From Bordetella parapertussis (GTDB taxonomy: Bacteria > Pseudomonadota > Gammaproteobacteria > Burkholderiales > Casimicrobiaceae), in NCBI GenBank assembly GCA_943331295.2, contig CALQLA020000005.1, forward strand, positions 1 to 64,000: DNA of 64,000 nt, in the 5' to 3' direction. Under the pieces are notes generated by a model. That model did not search any database, was not told the DNA's origin, and was given only the letters and a program-made list of their open reading frames with translations. Below, piece after piece: positions 17,173 to 25,834 of the stretch; position 1 is the first letter of the stretch; each line of letters starts with the position of its first letter. A program made the position numbers and the translations under genes.

Positions 17173-17505
17173 ATGAAACTCGTCGCCGCGCGAATCTTCG
17201 TGGCGCTTTCGTCCTGCGTGCTTGCCGCCGCCGCGGCGGCCGACAGCGACGCCGACTATTCGCAACGGCTGGCTGCGCTGGTGAGCAAGCCACGGGCTTC
17301 CGGCCCTCGCGGTCGACCGGACGATCGCCGGCCTTGCCCGCGAGCACAGTGCCGCGATGGCCGAGGCGGGACCGATGAATCACGACGGCTTCCCCTCGCG
17401 CGCGGCGATCGGGGCTTGCCAGGTGCGTCGAAAACGTCGGCTGGAACTACCGCTCGCCGGAGAGCCAGTTCGACGGCTGGCGCGCGTCGCCCGGTCACAA
17501 CCGCA
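17173..17505 (+). pseudogene. CAP-domain (SCP/PR-1-like) secreted protein, frameshifted and truncated
   Basis: It begins MKLVAARIFVALSSCVLAAA, a good signal peptide. The CAP-domain landmarks are split over three frames: LAREHSAAMAEAG and PMNHDGF in one, then CVENVGWNYRSPESQFDGW and RASPGHNR in another. So there are at least two frameshifts. Homology stops right after SPGHNR, where the text abruptly becomes a piece of a LysE-family gene on the other strand. The product would not be functional. Confidence 0.75.
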
Positions 17506-17509
17506 GGCG

Positions 17510-17685
17510 GCGGCGGCGATGACGTGGAGGTAGCCGCCGAGGGCCAGTCCCAACGTGCCGAGGAGTCCTGCGGTTCGTCCGCCGGCCATCGCCTGTGCCG
17601 CCGCATAGAGGATTCCGGGTCCGGGCATGAAGGCGAAGATCGCGGCGGCAGTGAAGAAGGCGATGAGCAGATCCGAAGCGGGCAC
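17510..17685 (-). pseudogene. N-terminal fragment of a LysE/RhtB-family exporter
   Basis: From a GTG at 17685 the minus strand encodes VPASDLLIAFFTAAAIFAF, then MPGPGILYAAAQAMAGGRTA and LGLALGGYLHVIAAA. This is the unmistakable N-terminal third of a LysE-type amino-acid exporter (PGPG motif, first membrane span). The homology ends abruptly at about 17510, where the CAP-domain fragment begins in the opposite direction. The junction looks like a recombination or deletion endpoint. Confidence 0.75.
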
Positions 17686-17764
17686 GACAGTTCTCCGGGG
17701 GGCGGACGAGGCCGGCGCGGGTTCAGCGACGCCGGGTGTGGCGCCCGATGTTACGCATCGCGCA

Positions 17765-17880
17765 AAGGTCGCGCCAGAGGCGATACGCCAAGCCCAAGGT
17801 CGGCCGGGACAGACCAGGTTTATCGGCAATCAATTCGCGGATCGACAGGCGACGCCCCGAAAACGTGGTCTGTCCCTATG
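17765..17880 (+). mobile_element. Remnant of a REP-associated tyrosine transposase (RAYT) end with REP-like inverted repeat
   Basis: Eleven-base arms GGGACAGACCA (17806-17816) and TGGTCTGTCCC (17866-17876) are perfect inverted repeats. The second lies in CCCCGAAAACGTGGTCTGTC, a sequence I associate with REP elements of RAYT genes. The plus-strand frame between them reads TRFIGNQFADRQATPRKRG, which resembles the C-terminal tail of RAYT transposases. No catalytic HUH domain remains. Attribution rests on motif memory, not on a search. Confidence 0.45.
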
Positions 17881-17889
17881 TTCCTGCCA

Positions 17890-19083
17890 TCATCGCAGCA
17901 GCATCAGCCGCGGTGTCGCATCGGCGCCGACCCACACGATCGCGTTCTGCTCGTACGCATGCCCGAGTGCCCTCGCCTCGTCGAGGGCGATCCCCAGCAC
18001 AAGCATGCTCGGCTCGCCGGGCCAATCGCCGGACGGATGCTGGCCGATGCCCTCGACGCAACCAAGGCGCCGTTGCCGCAGGTCGTGGAGGAGCGCGGCC
18101 TGGCGCTCTGCATTGGCGGCGGCATCGAGCGCCCGGCTGAACGGGTTGCAGGCCGTGATGAACGCGCTCGAGTCGACGCGGCGGGCCTCGTGCAGCGCCG
18201 CCAGCGCCGGGCTGAACTCGCCCACGCGCAGCGTGAACGGAGTGTCGCCGCCGACCCAGTAGTCGGTCTCGCGGTACGCCGCGATCGTTGCGGGCGCGAT
18301 CGCCGATCCGGTAGCCCCCGCGCCGCGCACGTCCAGCACGATCTTGCCGATGTGGCGGCGCGCCTCGAACGCGCGATGCGCGTCGGCCGCGGCGGCCAGC
18401 GGAAAGACCACCGCAACCACCGGGCGGATGTGGCCCGCTTCCAGCAGCGGCCACACGTCGGCCAGCAGCCGGTCGGCGATCCGGCCCTTTTCCGCGGTCG
18501 GGCGCGGACGGAGCATCGTTGCGGCGATCGACCCGCCGCGGCGCATCAGCGCCATGAAGTCCACCTCGACACGCGCGCCCAGCGGGAACGCGATGTTGAC
18601 GATCCGGCCGCCCGGCGCGAGCGACCGGACGTTGCGCATCACATAGTCGCCGCCGACCATGTCGAGGATGACGTCGGCGCCGCGGCCGGCGGTCAGTCGC
18701 GAAAGCTCAGCGACGAAATCCTGCGTCCGGTAGTTGATCGCGCGCTCCGCGCCCAGCGCCTCGCACGCGGCGCACTTTTCGGGCGTGCCGGCCGTGGCAA
18801 AGACGCGCGCGCCGAACGCGCGCGCCATCTGGATCGCGATCGTCCCCATGCCGCTCGCGCCGCCGTGGACCAGCAGCGTCTCGTCGCTCCGGAGCCGGCC
18901 GGTGTCGAACAGGTTGGTCCAGACGGTGAACAGGCCCTCGGGCAGCGCCGCGGCCTCGACGGCGATCAGCACGTCGCCGGGACCGGGGACCGGGATCGCC
19001 CGTTCGACCACCGCGAGCACCTCCGGTCCGCCGGCGCCGGCAATGGCCATCGCGATCATCCGTTCGCCTGATTGCGTGGGCAT
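17890..19083 (-). CDS. Internally deleted quinone oxidoreductase fused to a DUF3293 domain
   Basis: From the ATG at 19083 (AAGGAG upstream) a 397-residue frame reads MPTQSGERMIAMAIAGAGG, then PVPGPGDVLIAV, and jumps straight to EAAALPEGLFTVWTNLF. About 95 residues usual in NADPH:quinone reductases (part of the GroES-like domain) are missing. The nucleotide-binding half is intact (LVHGGASGMGTIAIQMARAF, DVILDMVGGDYV, HIGKIVLDVRG). Where QOR normally ends, the frame continues into a full DUF3293 domain (AAYRETDYWVGGD, FITACNPFSRALDAAANAE, QNAIVWVGADATPRL). The fusion could be real, or two genes whose stop was lost; a GTG at DVRG could still start the second. Confidence 0.78.
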   Translation of the reverse strand: MPTQSGERMIAMAIAGAGGPEVLAVVERAIPVPGPGDVLIAVEAAALPEGLFTVWTNLFDTGRLRSDETLLVHGGASGMGTIAIQMARAFGARVFATAGTPEKCAACEALGAERAINYRTQDFVAELSRLTAGRGADVILDMVGGDYVMRNVRSLAPGGRIVNIAFPLGARVEVDFMALMRRGGSIAATMLRPRPTAEKGRIADRLLADVWPLLEAGHIRPVVAVVFPLAAAADAHRAFEARRHIGKIVLDVRGAGATGSAIAPATIAAYRETDYWVGGDTPFTLRVGEFSPALAALHEARRVDSSAFITACNPFSRALDAAANAERQAALLHDLRQRRLGCVEGIGQHPSGDWPGEPSMLVLGIALDEARALGHAYEQNAIVWVGADATPRLMLLR

Positions 19084-19211
19084 GCGCGTTCTCCTTCCCG
19101 ATCGCGATTCTACGGCCCCGGCTTGACACCGGTCCGGTCTAGGGTGTGCAATGACCGGCATCGCGTTCAGCATCCTGCACAGGCATTCCGCACCCGCCAC
19201 CCGAGCCAGCA

Positions 19212-19988
19212 TTGACGATCCTCTCCATCGACGGCGTATCGGTCGTCTTCGGCACCGGTCCCGAGGCCGTGCTCGCCGTCGACGACGTGTCGCTCGACGT
19301 GCATGCCGGAGAGTTCCTGTGCCTCGTGGGCCCCAGCGGATGCGGCAAGTCGACGATCCTGAAGGTCGTCGCCGGCCTGGTGGCCGCGCAGCGGGGCGCC
19401 GTGACGATCGCCCCGGACGGCGCATCCGGCGGGCTCGACGCGGTGATGGTCTGGCAGGAGCACACGCTGATTCCGTGGCGACGGATCGACGACAACGTCG
19501 CGCTGAGCCTGGAGCTGAAGGGCGTCCCCCGCGCCGAGCGGCGCGCCCGCGCGACCGAGGCCCTGGCGAAGCTCGGCATCGCCGAGTTCGCGGCGTTCCA
19601 CCCGCGCCAGCTCTCGGGAGGCATGCGGCAGCGGGCGGGGATCGCCCGCGCGCTGGTCGCCGATCCGCGCATCCTGCTGATGGACGAGCCGTTCGCGGCC
19701 GTGGACGCGCAGACGCGGCGCATCCTGCAGGAGCAGGTGCTGCTGCTGTCGCAGGCGCTGCGCAAGACGATCGTGTTCGTCACCCACAGCATCGAGGAGG
19801 CGCTGCTGCTGGGCGACCGCATCGCGGTGATGAGCGCGCGACCCGGCCGCATCAAGGCGCTGATCGACGTGCCGTTCGACCGCCCGCGCGATGGCAGCAT
19901 CAAGCGGACGGCAGTCTTCCAGGAACTCGAGGAGCACATCTGGCACCTGCTCCGTGACGAGGCCGTGCGCGCGGAGCTCGAAACATGA
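19212..19988 (+). CDS. SsuB/TauB-type ABC transporter ATP-binding protein
   Basis: A 258-residue ATPase of the nitrate/sulfonate/taurine importer class. It has Walker A GPSGCGKST, signature LSGGMRQRAGIARAL, Walker B ILLMDEPF and the H-loop VTHSIEEA. The LIPWRRIDDNVAL Q-loop region is typical of SsuB/TauB. A TTG at 19212 is the only start fitting the domain boundary. The stop overlaps the permease start by ATGA. First gene of an apparent operon running to the IclR gene at 26.7 kb. Substrate unknown; the downstream enzymes suggest an organic amide or ureide. Confidence 0.88.
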   Translation: MTILSIDGVSVVFGTGPEAVLAVDDVSLDVHAGEFLCLVGPSGCGKSTILKVVAGLVAAQRGAVTIAPDGASGGLDAVMVWQEHTLIPWRRIDDNVALSLELKGVPRAERRARATEALAKLGIAEFAAFHPRQLSGGMRQRAGIARALVADPRILLMDEPFAAVDAQTRRILQEQVLLLSQALRKTIVFVTHSIEEALLLGDRIAVMSARPGRIKALIDVPFDRPRDGSIKRTAVFQELEEHIWHLLRDEAVRAELET

Positions 19989-20839
19989 CGACACCTTCCT
20001 CGCCGCCGGATCACACCCGGTCCGGTGGCGCCGCCTCGCTGCTTGCGCCGGCCGCCGTCCCGGCGTGGCGCGTCCGGCTGGGGCGCCTCGGGTTCTCGGT
20101 CGCGCCGGTCCTGGGCGCGCTGCTGCTGTGGCAGCTCTGCAGCAGCCTCGGCGTGATCGATGCGTCGTTCTTCCCGCCGCCGACCCGCGTGCTGGCCAAG
20201 GTCTGGGAGCTGCTGCTCGCCGGCGAGATGATCCCGAACCTCGCAGTCAGCCTGCAGCGCTTCCTGTTCGGCTTCCTGCTGGGCGCGGTGCCCGGCGTCG
20301 TCCTCGGCCTCCTGATGGGCTGGATGCGTGCGGTGCGGCTGATCCTCGACCCGATCATCACCATCGTCTACCCGATCCCGCGCATCGCGATCCTGCCGCT
20401 GTTCCTGGTGATCTTCGGCCTCGGCTCGCCGCCGATCATCGCGATCACCGCGCTGATCTGCTTCTTCCCCGCGGTGGTCACCACCTACGCCGGCGTGCGC
20501 GGCCTCGATCCGAACCTGCCGGCGATGGCCCGCAACATCGGCGCCACGCGGATGCAGGTGATGACCAAGATCGCGCTGCCCGCCGCGCTGCCCGTCATGT
20601 TCGCCGGGCTCCGCCTGTCGCTGGGGCTCGCGCTGACGGGAGAAGTCGCGGCAGAATTCGTCGCCGCCTCCAACGGCATCGGCGCGGAGATCTGGCGTTC
20701 TTGGCAGATCTACCGGATCGACGCGATGTACGCGAATATTTTCGCGATCTCGGCCGTCGGCGTCTTGTTCTCGTACGTCCTGCTCGAAGTGCAGCGGCGG
20801 CTCCTGTCGTGGGACGAAGGCGTCGAACTCTCCAAATAG
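19985..20839 (+). CDS. SsuC/TauC-type ABC transporter permease
   Basis: A 284-residue inner-membrane permease with about six hydrophobic segments. Family marks are VLGLLMGWMRAVRLILDPII near the middle and the EAA-type loop LPAMARNIGATRMQVMTKIA followed by LPAALPVMFAGLRLSLGLAL. The N-terminal ~30 residues are hydrophilic and proline-rich. It overlaps the ATPase gene by ATGA. The binding-protein gene follows after 13 bases with its own strong AGGAGG, consistent with higher output of the binding protein. Confidence 0.9.
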   Translation: MTTPSSPPDHTRSGGAASLLAPAAVPAWRVRLGRLGFSVAPVLGALLLWQLCSSLGVIDASFFPPPTRVLAKVWELLLAGEMIPNLAVSLQRFLFGFLLGAVPGVVLGLLMGWMRAVRLILDPIITIVYPIPRIAILPLFLVIFGLGSPPIIAITALICFFPAVVTTYAGVRGLDPNLPAMARNIGATRMQVMTKIALPAALPVMFAGLRLSLGLALTGEVAAEFVAASNGIGAEIWRSWQIYRIDAMYANIFAISAVGVLFSYVLLEVQRRLLSWDEGVELSK

Positions 20840-20852
20840 GAGGAACCACCCC

Positions 20853-21956
20853 ATGTCGAAGACCAGGCTCGTACAAGCAAGCGTTTCCACCCCCGCGGCC
20901 GGCGGCGTTTCGCGCCGCCGCGTGCTGAAAGCGGGCCTCGCGGCCGCGGTCGCCGGGCCGGCGATGGCGCGAACCGCGATCGCCCAGACCGGCAAGCTCG
21001 ACGTCGTGAAGGGCACGCTGACGCCGCTCCTCGCCTACGCGCACCTCTATTCCGCCATCGACAAGGGCATCTTCGCCAAGTACGGCATCGAGAACCAGAT
21101 CGACAGCGTCGACATCGTCGCGTCGCTGCCGATCGTCGCCCGCGGTTCCTACGACTGGGGCCGCTCGTCGAACGGCCCCGGCTACTTCAACGCGCTCAAC
21201 AGCGGCCTGGCGGTGATCGGCGTCGTCGACCGGCTCACCTACACGTGCTCGTCCGACAACTGCCTGTCGGTCAGCACCAAGAACTACGACGCCGGCGTGC
21301 GCGCGTTCGCCGACCTGAAGGGCAAGGTGATCGGCATCAACGCGCCGGGCAGCGCGACCGACTACTGGGTCGGCCGCGCGCTGGCCGAAGCGAAGATGAC
21401 GCGCGCCGACGTGCGCGTCGTCGCGATGGGCTATCCGGAACTGCTCTCCGCGCTGACCGCGGGCTCGGTCGACGCCGGCTACCTGCCCGAGCCGCTGCTG
21501 ACCAAGGGCGTGTTCGAGGGCAAGGTCAAGATACTGCAGCCGGTCGTCAACGTGGTCCCGGGCGACAACATCGGGATGATGTTCTTCGGCAAGGCCTTCG
21601 CCGACAGGACCGACCTCGCCACCCGCTGGCTGATGGCCTACGTCGAGGGCATCCGCTTCGCGCAGAACCGCGAGAACCGCAACGAGGTCATCCGGATCGT
21701 GGCCAAGTACACCAAGGTCGAGACGCCGATCCTGGAGTCGATCTACGACAAGCGGGTCACGTGGCCGCAGGTCGATCCCAACGGCCGCGTCGACGCCGAG
21801 AAGATGCTCGCCGGCCAGGGCCAGTTCTTCCTGCAGACCAAGCAGGTGGACAAGCTGCCCGCGGCGAGCCGGGTGTTCGACCCGACGCTGCTCAACGCCG
21901 CGCTGAAGCAGATCGGCGACGTGCCGTTCGACAAGTACCAGCTCTGCAAGGGCTGA
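20853..21956 (+). CDS. Twin-arginine-type periplasmic binding protein of the SsuABC-like importer
   Basis: A 367-residue NMT1/SsuA-like solute-binding protein. The N-terminus contains SRRRVLKAGLAAAVAGPAMA, a twin-arginine-like export signal. The fold is seen in LAYAHLYSAIDKGIFAKYGI, the ARGSYDWGRSSNGPG ligand loop and LKGKVIGINAPGSATDYWVG. AGGAGG stands ten bases before the ATG. The protein would deliver ligand to the upstream permease. The next gene is an amidase-type hydrolase, suggesting that the imported compound carries a C-N bond; that is inference. Confidence 0.88.
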   Translation: MSKTRLVQASVSTPAAGGVSRRRVLKAGLAAAVAGPAMARTAIAQTGKLDVVKGTLTPLLAYAHLYSAIDKGIFAKYGIENQIDSVDIVASLPIVARGSYDWGRSSNGPGYFNALNSGLAVIGVVDRLTYTCSSDNCLSVSTKNYDAGVRAFADLKGKVIGINAPGSATDYWVGRALAEAKMTRADVRVVAMGYPELLSALTAGSVDAGYLPEPLLTKGVFEGKVKILQPVVNVVPGDNIGMMFFGKAFADRTDLATRWLMAYVEGIRFAQNRENRNEVIRIVAKYTKVETPILESIYDKRVTWPQVDPNGRVDAEKMLAGQGQFFLQTKQVDKLPAASRVFDPTLLNAALKQIGDVPFDKYQLCKG

Positions 21957-21990
21957 CTGCCATGTCCGGCAACGCAACGGCGGCGATGAC

Positions 21991-22728
21991 ATGAGCGCCG
22001 ACCTCGACCAGTTCTTCGCGACGATGGCGCACCTGATGTCGGAGGCGGAGATCGCGCAGCTGCGCAAGACCGGCATGGGCAAGCGCGTCGGGTTCGGCGC
22101 CCGCCCGGCGCTGGTCATCATCGACGCGCAGAACTACATGGTGGGCGCGACCGGGCCCGACGACACGACCGAGTACCCGTCGGCCTGCGCGACCGGACGG
22201 CCGGCGGTCGCCGTGATCAAGGCGCTCGCCGACGGGTTTCGCGCTGCCGGGCAGCCGGTCTTCTACACGCGCAACGTCGCCCGGCGCGACGGCCGCGACA
22301 TGGGGGTGAAGCTCTTGAAGCGCGGGCTGCTCGACATCGAGGGCTGGTACCTCGAAGGCACCCGGGGCGCCGAGATCGTGCCGGCCATCGCGCCGCAGCC
22401 GCAGGACATCGTGCTGGTCAAGACCAAGCAGAGCGGCTTCCACGGCACGCCGCTGCTTGACCTGCTCGTCACCGCGGGGGTGGACACCGTGGTGATCGCC
22501 GGCGGCTCGACCAGCAACTGCGTCCGCGCGACCGCCATCGACAGCAATTCCTACAATTTCCGGACGATCGTGCCCCGCGACGGGGTGTTCGATCGCGTCC
22601 GCATTTCGCACGAGGTGAACCTCATGGACATCGACCGGCAACTGGGGGACGTGGTGACGTCCGCGGAAGTCCTCGCCTACCTCCGCACGCTGGCGCCGGC
22701 ATCCGCCGCGGGAGCCCGCCATGAGTGA
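21991..22728 (+). CDS. Isochorismatase-family cysteine hydrolase (N-carbamoyl amidase-like)
   Basis: A 245-residue hydrolase with the family triad: D in ALVIIDAQNYMVG, K in VLVKTKQSGF and C in GGSTSNCVRATAID. It resembles N-carbamoylsarcosine or ureidoacrylate amidohydrolases more than true isochorismatases because of its length and the STSNC loop. It would hydrolyse a small amide or carbamoyl compound in the cytoplasm. It overlaps the next gene by eight bases, so the pair is translationally coupled to the PuuE-like deacetylase. Confidence 0.88.
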   Translation: MSADLDQFFATMAHLMSEAEIAQLRKTGMGKRVGFGARPALVIIDAQNYMVGATGPDDTTEYPSACATGRPAVAVIKALADGFRAAGQPVFYTRNVARRDGRDMGVKLLKRGLLDIEGWYLEGTRGAEIVPAIAPQPQDIVLVKTKQSGFHGTPLLDLLVTAGVDTVVIAGGSTSNCVRATAIDSNSYNFRTIVPRDGVFDRVRISHEVNLMDIDRQLGDVVTSAEVLAYLRTLAPASAAGARHE

Positions 22729-23665
22729 CTTCTGGCCCGCGCCCGCCGTCGGGCCGGCGCGCGATCTCGTCGGCTACGGCCGCGACCTTCCCCGGGTCCG
22801 GTGGCCGGGCGACGCCCGCGTCGTGGTCAGCCTCTGCCTCAACTACGAGGAGGGCAGCGAGCGCAGCTTCGCCGCCGGCGACGGCATCAACGAGAACAGC
22901 GGCGAGAACAGCCGCGTGTTCCCGCCCGGCGTCCGCAACCTGGCGATGGAATCGGTGTTCGAGTACGGCAGCCGCGCCGGCATCCATCGGCTGCTCAACC
23001 TGTTCGACGACCTGGGCGTCAAGTGCACCGCCTTCGCCGCCGCGGTGGCGCTGGCGTGCAACCGGCCGGTGGCCGACTGGCTCGTCGCCTCGGGCCACGA
23101 GATCTGCTCGCACGGCTATCGCTGGAGCGAGCAGTGGACGATGAGCCGCGAGGAGGAGGCGGACCGGATCGACAAGGCGAGCCGGCTGTTCGAAGAGGTG
23201 TGCGGCGTGCGGCCGCAGGGCTGGTACAGCCGGTACGGGCCCAGCATCAACACCCGCGAGCTGCTGGTCGAGGCCGGGTTCCTGTACGACAGCGACGCCT
23301 ACAACGACGACCTGCCGTACTTCGCGCAGGTGAAGGAGAAGCGGCACCTGGTGGTGCCGTACAGCATGACCTACAACGACGGGCGCTTCCACACCGGCCA
23401 TTTCGGCGACCCGGACGGGTTCCTCAACCTGCTGCGCCGCGCGTTCGACTGCTACTGGGACGAAGGCGGCACGCATCCGAAGATGATGTCGATCGGCCTG
23501 CATCCGCGGTGGATCGGGCAGGCCGGGCGCGCCTCCGCGCTGCGCGACTTCATCCTGCACGCGCAGCGCCGCGGCAACGTCTGGTTCGCCCGCCGCGCCG
23601 ACATCGCGCGCTGGTGGCTCGACCATCACGAAACGTTCCCCCGCGGTCCCCGCGCCGGCGCATGA
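22721..23665 (+). CDS. PuuE-like polysaccharide-deacetylase-family hydrolase
   Basis: A 314-residue NodB-fold protein close to the allantoinase PuuE group. It has the SLCLNYEEGSER segment, TAFAAAVALACN, the metal-ligand motif SGHEICSHGYRW, GWYSRYGPSINTRELL and the C-terminal IGLHPRWIGQAGR. PuuE proteins open ring amides such as allantoin in ureide breakdown. Together with the amidase just upstream and the importer, this suggests use of a ureide or cyclic imide; the exact substrate is not readable. No signal peptide, so cytoplasmic. Confidence 0.85.
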   Translation: MSDFWPAPAVGPARDLVGYGRDLPRVRWPGDARVVVSLCLNYEEGSERSFAAGDGINENSGENSRVFPPGVRNLAMESVFEYGSRAGIHRLLNLFDDLGVKCTAFAAAVALACNRPVADWLVASGHEICSHGYRWSEQWTMSREEEADRIDKASRLFEEVCGVRPQGWYSRYGPSINTRELLVEAGFLYDSDAYNDDLPYFAQVKEKRHLVVPYSMTYNDGRFHTGHFGDPDGFLNLLRRAFDCYWDEGGTHPKMMSIGLHPRWIGQAGRASALRDFILHAQRRGNVWFARRADIARWWLDHHETFPRGPRAGA

Positions 23666-23702
23666 AGCGCGCGCGGCAACTCGCCGGCAACGCGGAGCCC
23701 CA

Positions 23703-23765
23703 GTGAGCCCGAAGGGCCGCCCCGAGGGCGAACACCGGAGTCCGCAGGACAAAGGTATTCCGATA
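23703..23765 (+). repeat. Start-codon repeat, copy 1 (5' end of the CoA-transferase gene)
   Basis: About 60 bases at this gene's 5' end match the 5' end of the DppF-like gene at 55486. Shared blocks are GGGCCG, CGAA.ACCGGAGT and GCAG.AC.AAGGTA. The encoded leaders are alike (MSPKGRPEGEHRSPQ here, [15 protein letters not shown] there) although the proteins are unrelated. I recall similar leaders on many betaproteobacterial proteins. It is a short dispersed repeat sitting on translation starts. Confidence 0.65.
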
Positions 23766-24956
23766 AGCGCAGGCGGCCCGCTGGCCGGCCTCAAGGTCAT
23801 CGATGCGTCGACGCTGTTCGCGGGGCCGCTGGCCGCGATGCTGCTCGGCGATTTCGGCGCCGACGTGCTGAAGATCGAGCATCCGCAGGGCGATCCCGCA
23901 CGCACGCACGGCAATGCGAAGGACGGCGTGCCGCTGTGGTGGAAGCTCATCAGCCGCAACAAGCGCGCGATCACGCTCTACCTCGGCTCGCCCGAGGGAC
24001 AGGCGATCTTCCGCCAGCTCGCGCGGACGGCGGACATCGTGATCGAGAATTTCCGCCCGGGAACGCTCGAGCGCTGGGGCCTCGGGTACGACGCGCTGGC
24101 CGCCGAGAATCCCGGGTTGATCCTCGTGCGCGTGACCGCGTACGGCCAGTTCGGCCCGTACGCGAACCGGCCGGGCTTCGGCACCATCGCCGAGGCGATG
24201 AGCGGATTCGCGTCGATCACCGGCGAGGCCGACGGCCCGCCGACGCTGCCGCCGTTCGGCCTCGCCGATGGCATTTCGGGCATCTCGGCCGCGCTGGCGG
24301 CGATGATGGCGGTGCACGCGCGCACGGCGACCGGGCGCGGGCAGGTCGCCGACGTGGCGCTGATCGAGCCGATCGTCACGGTGCTGGGGGCGCAGGCGGT
24401 GATCTTCGACCAACTGGGCCACGTGCAGACGCGGACCGGCAACCGCTCGGTCAAGAACGCGCCGCGCAACACCTACCGCACGGCCGACGGCAAGTGGGTG
24501 GCGGTGTCGACGTCGTCGACGACGATCGCCGAGCGCGTCATGCACATCGTCGGCTGGCCCGAGGCGATTGGCGAGCCGTGGTTCCGGTCCGCGAGCGGGC
24601 GCTTCGCGCACGTCGAGGAACTCGATCGCCGGGTCGGCGACTGGATCGGCGCGCGCCCCTGCGCGGAGGTCGTCGCGACCTTCGCCGCGGCCGAAGCGGC
24701 GGCGGCACCGGTCTACGACATCCGCGACATCTTCGCCGACCCGCAGTTTCGCGCGCTCGACACGATCACCACCGTCGCCGACGACGACCTCGGCCCGTTG
24801 CGCATGCAGAACGTGCTGTTCCGGCTGTCGCGGGACAAGGGCTCGATCCGCCACACCGGGCGCGCGCTCGGCGCCGACAACGACGCCGTCTTCAAGGGCG
24901 AGCTCGGCATGGACGACGCGGCGCTCGCGGCGCTGAAGGCCCGCGGCGTCATCTAG
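23703..24956 (+). CDS. CaiB/BaiF-family CoA-transferase
   Basis: A 417-residue class III CoA-transferase. After a repeat-derived leader of about 20 residues, the domain begins PLAGLKVIDASTLFAGPLAA. The family landmarks are LGDFGADVLKIEHPQGDP, NKRAITLYLGSPEGQAI, VIENFRPGTLERWGLGYDAL and the ASITGEADGPPTLPP loop. The catalytic aspartate should lie in VADVALIEP. It would activate a carboxylic acid by moving CoA from a donor thioester. The next gene, a CitE-like lyase, could then cleave the CoA ester. The true start may lie inside the leader. Confidence 0.9.
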   Translation: MSPKGRPEGEHRSPQDKGIPISAGGPLAGLKVIDASTLFAGPLAAMLLGDFGADVLKIEHPQGDPARTHGNAKDGVPLWWKLISRNKRAITLYLGSPEGQAIFRQLARTADIVIENFRPGTLERWGLGYDALAAENPGLILVRVTAYGQFGPYANRPGFGTIAEAMSGFASITGEADGPPTLPPFGLADGISGISAALAAMMAVHARTATGRGQVADVALIEPIVTVLGAQAVIFDQLGHVQTRTGNRSVKNAPRNTYRTADGKWVAVSTSSTTIAERVMHIVGWPEAIGEPWFRSASGRFAHVEELDRRVGDWIGARPCAEVVATFAAAEAAAAPVYDIRDIFADPQFRALDTITTVADDDLGPLRMQNVLFRLSRDKGSIRHTGRALGADNDAVFKGELGMDDAALAALKARGVI

Positions 24957-24970
24957 CACACCGGACTCCG

Positions 24971-25834
24971 ATGCTGATCCGTTCGTTCCTCTACGCGCCC
25001 GCCAACCGCCCGGACCTGTTGGCCAAGGTCGCCACGCGCGGCGCCGACGCGATCGTCATCGACCTCGAGGATGCCGTGCCCGCGGCGGAGAAGGCCGGTG
25101 CGAGGCGCGCCGCCGCCGAGTATCTGGAGCGCAGCGAGCCGGCGCTGCCGGTCTTCGTGCGCGTGAACGCCGGCGCGGCGGCACTTGTCGACCTCGCCGC
25201 GCTGCCGTTGCACCGGATCGCCGGCATCCGGCTGCCGAAGGTCGAGCAGCCGGAACTGGTGGCGCAAGTCGACCGCGTACTGGCCGCGGCGGAAGCTGCG
25301 GGGCACCGGGTGGTGCTGCACCCGCTGGTCGAGAGCGTTCGCGGGCTCTACCACCTGGACGACATCGTCCGCGCGTCGTCGCGGATCGAGCGGTTAATCT
25401 TCGGCGCCGGCGACTACGTGCTCGACATCGCGGGCGAGGCCACGGCCGAGCGGCTGGAGACGCTCTACGCGCGGTCGCGACTGGTGGCGCGGTCGCGCTA
25501 CCTGGGGATCGGGTCGCCCATCGCGCACGTCTACACGCCGATCGCCGACCTCGACGGCCTCGCCCGCGCCTGCCGCGCCGACCGGGCGATGGGCTTCTTC
25601 GGGCGCTCCTGCATCCATCCGCAGCAGGTCGCAGTGATCAACGACGCGTTCAGCTTCGGACCGAAGGAAATCGCGCGCGCGCAGCGGATGGTCGACGGCT
25701 ACCTCGAAGCCGCGGCGCAGGGACGAGGGGCCGTGGTGGTGGCCGACGGCACGTTCGTCGACGAGGCCGGCTACAAGCGTGCGCTGCGCGTCCTCGGCGT
25801 CGCCGCCGCGCAAGGGCCGGGCCGGCAGGAATGA
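24971..25834 (+). CDS. HpcH/HpaI / CitE-like CoA-ester lyase
   Basis: A 287-residue beta-barrel lyase of the citrate-lyase beta family. It begins MLIRSFLYAPANRPDLLAKV and has VIDLEDAVP (metal-binding), RVNAG, GIRLPKVE, the glutamate in HPLVESVRGL, and GRSCIHPQQV. Family members cleave malyl-, citramalyl- or citryl-CoA. Directly after a CoA-transferase, the pair is the layout used for hydroxyacyl-CoA activation and retro-Claisen cleavage. It overlaps the IclR gene by ATGA. Confidence 0.9.
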   Translation: MLIRSFLYAPANRPDLLAKVATRGADAIVIDLEDAVPAAEKAGARRAAAEYLERSEPALPVFVRVNAGAAALVDLAALPLHRIAGIRLPKVEQPELVAQVDRVLAAAEAAGHRVVLHPLVESVRGLYHLDDIVRASSRIERLIFGAGDYVLDIAGEATAERLETLYARSRLVARSRYLGIGSPIAHVYTPIADLDGLARACRADRAMGFFGRSCIHPQQVAVINDAFSFGPKEIARAQRMVDGYLEAAAQGRGAVVVADGTFVDEAGYKRALRVLGVAAAQGPGRQE

